NCBI GenBank assembly: GCA_951812895.1
Contig: OX638333.1
Location: 4,320,001 to 4,384,000, forward strand
Direction: 5' to 3'
Length of the DNA stretch: 64,000 nt
DNA from: an uncultured Roseovarius sp.
GTDB taxonomy: Bacteria > Pseudomonadota > Alphaproteobacteria > Rhodobacterales > Rhodobacteraceae
The position numbers were made by a program, and so were the translations under genes. The notes beneath the pieces were generated by a model. The model saw only the letters and a list, made by a program, of their open reading frames with translations. It was not told the DNA's origin and made no database searches. How positions within the stretch are numbered: position 1 is the first letter of the stretch; each line of letters opens with the position of its first letter. Below are positions 57,511-64,000 of the stretch, piece after piece.

Positions 57511-58644
57511 TTAAATGATTGGAATCTCTTTCTCCGCAAGAGGTGAAAGGGCCTGAGCTGCGCCATCGCTGATAACGATGTTCTCTTCATGCACCATCAT
57601 CCGTCCAAGTATCACATCTGTACCGGGCTCAAGCGTAATGACCATCCCGGCCTCCAGCACACTTTGATCTTGCGCCGTTATCGATAGCCCTTCCGTCAAC
57701 TGCATGCCCAAACCATGCCCCAGACGCCCGGTTTCTTCCCCGCTTCCAGCAACATTTGCCATTGCACGCCAAACATCACATGCCCTTGCTCCGGGTCTTG
57801 CGGCGTCAAGCCCCGCTTGGGTCGCCTCGATCAACCGCGCATGGGCGGATGAAGTAGCGGCACTCGCACGGCCGACAGCATAGTTGCGGTCGTAGTCACA
57901 GAAATAGCCATTCCGAACCGCCCCGGTATCGAGCATCAGTACATCGCCGGGTACAAGTGGTGTGTCAGACGCCGGCGAAATGACATCCTCATAACCATCC
58001 TGCCCTGCGCCACCTGCCAGATAAGGCACCCAATCCGCGCCTTCTTCCAGCAGCAGCCGCTGGAAATCCCTGAACACACGGGACAGTGGCGCGCCTTCAT
58101 ACGCGATCTCAGCCACCCGGGAGAATGCACGCCCGGCAATGGAGCAACTTTCGGCAATCTGCGCGATTTCAGCCTTTGACTTAACAGCGCGCAACGCGGC
58201 CACAATTCCGGAATCGCCCATAAATTCAGCACCGCTTTGCGTCTTTACCCGCTCGAAATCGGCCAGCGGCATCCTTAGCAGGGTTTCATACCCCGATGGG
58301 ACCCCCACAGGTCCACCAATCTCCCGCAATGTATCGGCAAGAAGGCTTACACCGTCATCCTCAGGTTCCGGCGCCGCCCAGGTGCGAACATCATCAATCC
58401 AGGTCCGCCGCATCAACGCCGCCCCAATTGATGGGATTACAGCCACAGGCTTGCCTTGCGCAGGCACAACCAAAAACCATGGTCGACTAGGGCTTTCCCA
58501 AAATCTGGTTAAATAACCTGTAAAATAACGAACATCCGACTCTGTTGTCAAAAGCAACGCCCCAAGCCCTGCGTCGTTCATCTGCGTCTGCGCCCGCGCA
58601 ACGCGCGCGCTAAACTCTTCGGTGGAAAAGCCTCCTGGGATCAT
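57511..58644 (-). CDS. M24-family metallopeptidase (Xaa-Pro type)
   Basis: 377 residues. Creatinase-like N-terminal domain and pita-bread catalytic domain with metal ligands in MLDTGAVRNGYFCDYDRNY, LGHGLGMQLTEG and VHEENIVISDG. Likely an Xaa-Pro dipeptidase or related hydrolase. ATG 58644 overlaps the stop of the ammonia-lyase gene by four bases. Confidence 0.9.
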   Translation of the reverse strand: MIPGGFSTEEFSARVARAQTQMNDAGLGALLLTTESDVRYFTGYLTRFWESPSRPWFLVVPAQGKPVAVIPSIGAALMRRTWIDDVRTWAAPEPEDDGVSLLADTLREIGGPVGVPSGYETLLRMPLADFERVKTQSGAEFMGDSGIVAALRAVKSKAEIAQIAESCSIAGRAFSRVAEIAYEGAPLSRVFRDFQRLLLEEGADWVPYLAGGAGQDGYEDVISPASDTPLVPGDVLMLDTGAVRNGYFCDYDRNYAVGRASAATSSAHARLIEATQAGLDAARPGARACDVWRAMANVAGSGEETGRLGHGLGMQLTEGLSITAQDQSVLEAGMVITLEPGTDVILGRMMVHEENIVISDGAAQALSPLAEKEIPII

Positions 58645-59669
58645 GCAGGTCCCTCACTCAAAATGCACAACACACGCGCATCTGCGCCCAGCGACATACC
58701 TTTAAGCGCGGCAATACCTGCCGCTCCGGATTCTGAGCTTTCAAGACCCTTTTCTGCCAACTCCGGCAAAATCGCACTGGCCTCTTCCTCTGAAATGGTA
58801 ACAAACGAATCTGCCTCACGTGCCAGACCCTTGAGAGCAATCAAAGAAGGCTCCTTGCAATCCAAGCGACCCATATTTGAAACGGGACCTTGCGTTTTCA
58901 CCGGCTTGCCCGCCTCAATGCTTGCAGTCAGCGCCGGGGCCCACTCAGGCTCGACCACAATGATTTTGGGTTCCTCTCCCCAGGCGGAACGGAACCAAGC
59001 CGCACAGGCCCCTGCCAAACCGCCAACACCGGCTTGCAGGAAAATATGCGTCGGTGGCTCAGGCATTTGGCGCGTCGCTTCTGCTGCCATCGCCAGATAC
59101 CCCTCCATCAAACGATGCGGCAATTCAAAATACCCCGGCCATGAGCTGTCTGACAGCAGGGTCCAGCCGTTCTCTTCGGCCCCCTTCATTGCCGCTGCCA
59201 TACTGGCCTCGTAATCATCTCCGGCCCATTCGACCTGTGCGCCTTTCTCTTCAAGCCGCGCGGCGAAACTCTCGGGCACCGTGTGGGACAGGTAAATCAC
59301 GGCCTTTGCACCAAAAATCCGCGCACCAGCGGCAACTGACATCCCATGATTGCCGGCACTCGCAGTCGCATAGGTTTGACCCGCCAACGCGGTCGATATA
59401 TACTCTGCTCCGCTGTTGGCAGCAGCATGAGCAATCACATAAGCCGCGCCCAACGCCTTGAAACTGCCCAGCCCCATTCGGCCACGTTCATCCTTGACCC
59501 AAAGCTGCGCACCATAACCATCCACCTTTACAAGCGGTGTTTCTGCAGCTGCCGGGCATTGCTTCAAAAGCGCCTCAGGCGTTGCAGCATCCGCACTTGG
59601 CCAGGGTGCGCCGGACAGCACATCTTCAGAAAGGCCAGTCCCACGCCAGTTGTTTTCAAGAATGTTCAT
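58641..59669 (-). CDS. PLP-dependent diaminopropionate ammonia-lyase-like enzyme
   Basis: 342 residues, fold type II PLP enzyme. PLP lysine in GLGSFKALGAAYV, phosphate loop in TASAGNHGMSVAAG, and LQAGVGGLAGACAAWFRS. Closest in pattern to diaminopropionate ammonia-lyase, which makes pyruvate and ammonia; other dehydratases are possible. ATG 59669 (MNILENNW) has GGAG at seven bases. Coupled to the M24 peptidase, so the two probably act in one catabolic route. Confidence 0.85.
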   Translation of the reverse strand: MNILENNWRGTGLSEDVLSGAPWPSADAATPEALLKQCPAAAETPLVKVDGYGAQLWVKDERGRMGLGSFKALGAAYVIAHAAANSGAEYISTALAGQTYATASAGNHGMSVAAGARIFGAKAVIYLSHTVPESFAARLEEKGAQVEWAGDDYEASMAAAMKGAEENGWTLLSDSSWPGYFELPHRLMEGYLAMAAEATRQMPEPPTHIFLQAGVGGLAGACAAWFRSAWGEEPKIIVVEPEWAPALTASIEAGKPVKTQGPVSNMGRLDCKEPSLIALKGLAREADSFVTISEEEASAILPELAEKGLESSESGAAGIAALKGMSLGADARVLCILSEGPA

Positions 59670-59805
59670 GAATACGCTCCAAATTTCAGCTCCTAACAAC
59701 TGTATTGTGAGCAAATGGTCAAGCGGCGTTTTGTGACCTCTTCCCCCTGCCGCAACTATGCCCTAAAGAGGCGCCAAGCCAAAAATCTGAGGGGAAACCA
59801 CTCGC

Positions 59806-61971
59806 ATGCAGGACCCGGCCATCACGCCCGAGCTGATCGAAGCTCACGGCCTCAAAACAGATGAATACGACCGTATTCTGGAGATTATCGGACGCACGCC
59901 CACATTTACTGAGCTTGGCATTTTTTCTGCCATGTGGAACGAGCATTGTTCGTATAAATCCTCAAAGAAATGGCTACGCACCCTGCCCACCACCGGGCCA
60001 CAGGTGATCTGCGGACCAGGCGAAAACGCCGGTGTGGTTGATATCGGAGATGGTCAGGCGGTTGTATTCAAAATGGAAAGCCACAACCACCCGTCCTATA
60101 TCGAACCCTATCAAGGTGCAGCCACGGGCGTGGGTGGGATCCTTCGCGATGTTTTTACAATGGGCGCGCGGCCCATTGCCTCGATGAACTCGCTTAGCTT
60201 TGGCGAACCTTCGCATCACAAAACCCGCCAGCTGGTGCATGGCGTTGTGGCCGGAGTCGGCGGCTATGGCAATTGCTTCGGCGTCCCTTGTGCAGGCGGC
60301 GAAGTCCGCTTTGACGCGGCCTATAATGGCAATTGTCTGGTCAACGCCTTTGCAGCAGGATTGGCCGACAGCGACAAGATTTTCTATTCCGCAGCCTCGG
60401 GTGTCGGCATGCCAGTTGTCTATCTCGGTGCTAAAACCGGGCGCGACGGTGTCGGCGGCGCCACGATGGCATCGGCGGAGTTTGACGAAAGCATCGAAGA
60501 AAAACGGCCAACAGTTCAGGTTGGTGACCCGTTTACCGAAAAGCGCCTGATGGAGGCTACACTGGAGCTGATGCAAACGGGCGCCGTAATTTCCATTCAG
60601 GATATGGGCGCCGCCGGGCTAACCTGTTCTGCCGTGGAGATGGGCGACAAGGGTGGCCTTGGTGTCAAACTACAGCTTGATGACGTGCCGCAGCGCGAAG
60701 AGAATATGACCGCTTATGAGATGATGCTGTCAGAATCTCAGGAACGGATGCTGATGGTATTGCGCCCTGAAAAAGAAACCGAAGCCCGCGCCGTGTTTAA
60801 AAAATGGGACCTAGATTTTGCCATTGTCGGCGAAACCATTGCCGAAGACCGATTCCTGATCATGCATGGCAATGAGATCAAGGCTGACCTGCCTCTGGCA
60901 ACGTTGTCAGGCTCTGCCCCGGAATATGACCGTCCCTGGAATGAACCCGTGCCCGCTGCGGAACTTGATCCGACCACGGTACCAGACATTGATCCAATCG
61001 AAGGGCTTCGCAGCCTGATCAGTTCTGCAAATTACAGCTCACGCGAATGGGTCTATGAACAATATGACACCATGGTCATGGCCGACAGCGCCCGCACGCC
61101 CGGTCAGGGTGGCGGCTTGATCCGTGTGCACGGCACCGACAAACAGCTCGCTTTCACCTCGGATGTAACACCACGCTATGTCAGGGCCAATCCGGTTGAA
61201 GGTGGCAAACAGGCGGTGGCAGAGGCGTATCGCAATCTCTCCGCGCTTGGCGCAGTTCCCCTCGCCTCGACCGACAACCTCAACTTTGGCAATCCGGAAA
61301 AGCCAGAGATCATGGGACAGTTTGTCGGGGCTATCAAAGGCATCGGCGAAGCGGTCGCAGCGCTTGATATGCCGATCGTGTCCGGCAACGTCTCGCTTTA
61401 TAACGAAACTGATGGCGCCGCGATCCTGCCCACGCCAACCATTGGCGCGGTAGGGTTGATCAGCGATCCGGCCAATGCCATCACCGGCAAGCCGCAAGAC
61501 GGCGACATCGCCCTGCTAATCGGTGAAACCATTGGACATCTGGGTCAGTCGGCGCTGCTGGCAGAACATTTTGGTCGCTGTGAAGGCGACGCGCCGTTGG
61601 TCGATCTGGAAACCGAAAAACGTCATGGTGATTTCATCCGCGCAAACCATACCGCAATCAGCGCCTGTACCGACCTGTCGGATGGTGGATTAGCGCTTGC
61701 TGCATTTGAGCTGGCCGAAGGCGCTGATGTTGGCGTCACATTGGACGAAGCCGGCACTCCTGCGCTATTTGGTGAAGATCAGGCACGTTACCTGCTGGCC
61801 TGCGCGGCGGACGAAGTTGAAGCACTGACAGCTGCGGCAAATGCTGCAGGCGTGCCCGTGTCCACGGTCGGGCGTTTCGGCGGCGATCAGGTCAGCTTTG
61901 GGACCGCATCAGCGCCACTTGCAGAGCTTTCAGAAACATTCCGAACCAGTTTTGCAGGTCTCTTTGACTAA
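59806..61971 (+). CDS. purL: Phosphoribosylformylglycinamidine synthase II
   Basis: 721 residues, small PurL form. [41 protein letters not shown] and [12 protein letters not shown] are the N-terminal ATP and FGAR motifs; [16 protein letters not shown] and [12 protein letters not shown] occur in the second half. Purine synthesis, ATP-dependent amidation with PurQ/PurS (not in window). ATG 59806; bolA and grxD follow after one gene. Confidence 0.97.
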   Translation: MQDPAITPELIEAHGLKTDEYDRILEIIGRTPTFTELGIFSAMWNEHCSYKSSKKWLRTLPTTGPQVICGPGENAGVVDIGDGQAVVFKMESHNHPSYIEPYQGAATGVGGILRDVFTMGARPIASMNSLSFGEPSHHKTRQLVHGVVAGVGGYGNCFGVPCAGGEVRFDAAYNGNCLVNAFAAGLADSDKIFYSAASGVGMPVVYLGAKTGRDGVGGATMASAEFDESIEEKRPTVQVGDPFTEKRLMEATLELMQTGAVISIQDMGAAGLTCSAVEMGDKGGLGVKLQLDDVPQREENMTAYEMMLSESQERMLMVLRPEKETEARAVFKKWDLDFAIVGETIAEDRFLIMHGNEIKADLPLATLSGSAPEYDRPWNEPVPAAELDPTTVPDIDPIEGLRSLISSANYSSREWVYEQYDTMVMADSARTPGQGGGLIRVHGTDKQLAFTSDVTPRYVRANPVEGGKQAVAEAYRNLSALGAVPLASTDNLNFGNPEKPEIMGQFVGAIKGIGEAVAALDMPIVSGNVSLYNETDGAAILPTPTIGAVGLISDPANAITGKPQDGDIALLIGETIGHLGQSALLAEHFGRCEGDAPLVDLETEKRHGDFIRANHTAISACTDLSDGGLALAAFELAEGADVGVTLDEAGTPALFGEDQARYLLACAADEVEALTAAANAAGVPVSTVGRFGGDQVSFGTASAPLAELSETFRTSFAGLFD

Positions 61972-62069
61972 ACCGGCACGCCGCTCGCCTTTGATCACGA
62001 TCACATGAGCGGGCATGGCACGCAGCGGGCACCTGTGTAAGCATCGGCGAAACCTCGAAAGGATCGCCG

Positions 62070-62636
62070 ATGACTCGTCTGATTTTGGCCATTGTACTGG
62101 CCCTGTTTCCCCTGACCGCTCTGGCACAGGAAACGACCACGGAACCGCCCGAAAACGCCGCTCCGGATATTTCCGAGCAACAGCAGCCAATGACACTGGA
62201 ACGTTTGGATCAGATCGTTCGTGCCCTTGATCCTGAGGCCGAGTCAGATGGGCGGCTTTGGCGGTTTCAGATTGCCAACGTGCCAATCCTGATTGTCACT
62301 GATATCGCATCCGACCGCATGCGCGCCTTTGCCCCGGTGCGCGAGGCCAAAGATCTCAGCCCAGAGGATATGGCCCGTGTATTGCAGGCCAACTTCGACA
62401 CTGCCCTTGATGCCCGATACGGAATTGCCAAAGACACGCTTTGGTCGATTTTTATCCACCCTCTGTCTCCCCTTGAAAAAGATCAGTTCATTTCAGGGCT
62501 AGGACAAGTCGTCAATCTGGCCGCAAGTTACGGCACACTCTATTCCGGCGGCGGTCTACAATACGGTGATGGTGACAGTGGTGAACTGCAACGCGCGCTG
62601 ATTGATGAGCTGCTAAAAAAGGGTCAGGAAATCTGA
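62070..62636 (+). CDS. Secreted protein of unknown function
   Basis: 188 residues with a signal peptide (LILAIVLALFPLTALAQE). The mature part, with MTLERLDQIVRALDPEAE and VLQANFDTALDARYGIAK, looks like a small alpha/beta domain. ATG has AAGGA six bases upstream. It lies between purL and bolA on the same strand; function unknown. Confidence 0.85.
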   Translation: MTRLILAIVLALFPLTALAQETTTEPPENAAPDISEQQQPMTLERLDQIVRALDPEAESDGRLWRFQIANVPILIVTDIASDRMRAFAPVREAKDLSPEDMARVLQANFDTALDARYGIAKDTLWSIFIHPLSPLEKDQFISGLGQVVNLAASYGTLYSGGGLQYGDGDSGELQRALIDELLKKGQEI

Positions 62637-62710
62637 CAGCGATCGCTGTGCATCTTGCACTTGGCCCATGCGCGTTCTACATCCTTGGATAACGACCAAG
62701 GAGAATGCCC

Positions 62711-62947
62711 GTGCCCATGCAAGCCCAGGAAATCGAAGACCTGATCCGCGAAACCTTTCCGGATGCCAAAATCACCGTGATGGGTGACGACGGCGTGCAT
62801 TTTTCAGCCGAAGTGATCGACGAAAGCTTTCGCGGCATGAACCGCATCCAGCAACAGCGCGCGGTGATGGCAGCGCTGAAAGGCAAAATGGACGGACCGA
62901 ACGGAGAGATTCACGCACTTGGACTGACGACAAAAGCCCCCGCCTGA
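62711..62947 (+). CDS. bolA: BolA-family protein
   Basis: About 78 residues. BolA fold with DDGVHFSAEVIDESFRGMNR and QQQRAVMAALKGK (His in VHFSAEV). BolA proteins work with monothiol glutaredoxins on Fe-S cluster delivery, and grxD follows 36 bases on. AAGGAG at 62698-62703 suits GTG 62711 (seven bases); ATG 62705 is only one base away, so a two-residue longer start is less likely. Confidence 0.93.
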   Translation: MPMQAQEIEDLIRETFPDAKITVMGDDGVHFSAEVIDESFRGMNRIQQQRAVMAALKGKMDGPNGEIHALGLTTKAPA

Positions 62948-62983
62948 CATTGAACGCAGCGCGCCGAGCGCATAGAGGACAAC

Positions 62984-63346
62984 ATGACTGACGTAAAAAC
63001 TCAAATCGATGAAACCGTCAAAGCCAATGACGTGGTGCTTTACATGAAAGGCACCAAATCCATGCCGCAATGCGGGTTCTCTTCCCGTGTGGCTGGTGTG
63101 CTCAACTACATGGGCGTCGAATTTTCCGACGTAAACGTGCTAGCAGATGATGCAGTTCGTCAGGGTATCAAAGATTACTCAGACTGGCCCACCGTTCCCC
63201 AGCTTTATGTAAAGGGTGAATTTGTCGGCGGCTGTGACATCATCACCGAAATGACCTTGTCGGGTGAGCTGGATCAGTTGTTCGAAGATAATGGCGTGAC
63301 ATACGACAAAGAAGCCGCTGACCGCATCCGCGAAGCCAACGGCTGA
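62984..63346 (+). CDS. grxD: Monothiol glutaredoxin Grx4
   Basis: 120 residues. CGFS active site in KGTKSMPQCGFSSRV, then TVPQLYVKGEFVGGCDIITEM. Binds a [2Fe-2S] cluster with glutathione and partners BolA. AGAGGA precedes ATG 62984. Confidence 0.97.
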   Translation: MTDVKTQIDETVKANDVVLYMKGTKSMPQCGFSSRVAGVLNYMGVEFSDVNVLADDAVRQGIKDYSDWPTVPQLYVKGEFVGGCDIITEMTLSGELDQLFEDNGVTYDKEAADRIREANG

Positions 63347-63372
63347 TATCAACACAAATTAACCCGAAAGTT

Positions 63373-63399
63373 GGCCCGGCGCACTCATTGCACCGGGCC
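63373..63399. terminator. Bidirectional hairpin between grxD and the glutamine synthetase
   Basis: GGCCCGG (63373-63379) pairs with CCGGGCC (63393-63399) between convergent genes. No long T-run on either strand, so efficiency is uncertain. Confidence 0.55.
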
Positions 63400-63408
63400 C
63401 TTCCAATG

Positions 63409-64000
63409 TTAAACGTCCAGCGTGTGATCTTTCTCCCACTGGCTGAAATGTGTCACAAACGACGTCCATTCCTGATGCCGCAGCTTCAGATAGGCGGCTG
63501 AGAACTCTTCCCCCATCATCGATTTCAGCTCTTTGTCCTTGTCGTAAAGACGCATGGCATCCAGCATGTTCAGTGGCAGTTTCGGCGCACCGCGCACCTT
63601 GTGACCCTCGGCATACATATCGATGTCATACCGCTTGCCCGGATCGGCCTTGCTTCGCACGCCCGAAAGCCCCGCGGCAATGATCACCGCCTGCAACAGA
63701 TAGGGGTTTACCGCCCCATCCGGCAAACGCAGTTCAAACCGGCCAGGGCCCGGCACCCGCACCATATGCGTGCGGTTGTTGCCGGTCCACGTAACTGTGT
63801 TGGGCGCCCATGTGGCGCCCGACATCGTCCGCGGTGCGTTGATACGTTTGTAGGAGTTCACCGTCGGATTGGTGATCGCCGCCAGCGCGCTGGCGTGCTT
63901 CATGATCCCGCCAAGGAAATTTGCACCCTTGTCCGACAGGCCCAGTTCGGCCGTCTGGCTGCCACCGGTGGCCTCGGTCGCGAACACATTGGTTTTGGCC
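63409..64000 (-). CDS. glnT: Type III glutamine synthetase (C-terminal part, runs off the window)
   Basis: The last 197 residues of a glutamine synthetase of the GlnT/type III branch: LGGIMKHASALAAITNPTVNSYKRINAP, TVTWTGNNRTHMVRVPG, GRFELRLPDGAVNPYLLQAV. The frame is open to 64000, so the start lies beyond. Catalyses ATP-dependent amidation of glutamate; some relatives act on other amines. Confidence 0.9.
   Translation of the reverse strand, partial: AKTNVFATEATGGSQTAELGLSDKGANFLGGIMKHASALAAITNPTVNSYKRINAPRTMSGATWAPNTVTWTGNNRTHMVRVPGPGRFELRLPDGAVNPYLLQAVIIAAGLSGVRSKADPGKRYDIDMYAEGHKVRGAPKLPLNMLDAMRLYDKDKELKSMMGEEFSAAYLKLRHQEWTSFVTHFSQWEKDHTLDV

Overview
The window looks like chromosomal DNA of a marine alphaproteobacterium of the order Rhodobacterales (Roseobacter group). 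The evidence is gene order and signals: trpG-trpD-trpC-moaC-moeA-lexA next to comEC, gltX and gltA; argC-ccmE-muramidase-holin-ccmF-ccmH; a fused indolepyruvate ferredoxin oxidoreductase divergent from a LysR gene; purL-(secreted protein)-bolA-grxD facing a type III glutamine synthetase; and a GAAC-N7-GAAC SOS box in front of lexA. Species cannot be named from the sequence alone.

Layout. 1-4767: a compact operon of an unknown partial gene, a YcaO cyclodehydratase-like protein, a TfuA-like partner, a gluzincin-like zinc peptidase (HELGH) and a 203-residue protein ending in six tandem YSGGKA repeats. I read this as a candidate ribosomally made, post-translationally modified peptide (RiPP) pathway; it is the most interesting system here. 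4786-8179: a GNAT acetyltransferase and a class III nucleotide cyclase with TolB-like and TPR modules, then a 1.1 kb AT-rich gap. 8180-11325: a large RTX/Hint protein followed, with ATGA overlap, by a second Hint-like protein that lacks the catalytic cysteine. 11326-20314: accessory metabolism: two overlapping divergent-type LysR genes, a frameshifted molybdenum hydroxylase large subunit with its intact [2Fe-2S] subunit, a FadL-type porin, an M20 amidohydrolase and an Lrp/AsnC regulator. 20406-21762: an IS110-family (IS1111-type) insertion sequence with perfect 14 bp subterminal inverted repeats. 22166-29516: a CadC-like regulator, a small unannotated gene with a strong ribosome site, a surface-glycan/acyltransferase pair, a pseudouridine synthase, an SDR and a divergent polysaccharide deacetylase.

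29640-39744 is core genome: tryptophan and molybdenum-cofactor synthesis, the SOS repressor, DNA uptake, glutamyl-tRNA synthetase and citrate synthase, closed by a clear terminator. 39854-42892 holds a membrane-anchored hypothetical protein, an Old Yellow Enzyme-type oxidoreductase and its likely ArsR regulator (the same 14 bp operator sits before both), and an enoyl-CoA hydratase/isomerase. 42972-49142 is cytochrome c maturation mixed with a holin/endolysin-like pair, argC and murI. 49344-51969 has a methyltransferase, a Mut7-C RNase-like protein with a Tat-like leader, a degenerate tRNA-like sequence and a hypothetical gene. 52286-64000 carries amino-acid catabolism (indolepyruvate oxidoreductase, Xaa-Pro-type peptidase, diaminopropionate ammonia-lyase-like enzyme), a candidate small RNA, and purL, bolA, grxD and the end of a glutamine synthetase gene.

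How the parts work together: ATGA overlaps show translational coupling in the RiPP candidate operon, the RTX/Hint pair, trp-moa-moe, ccmF-ccmH and the peptidase/ammonia-lyase pair. Assignments rest on motif reading and gene order, without database searches.
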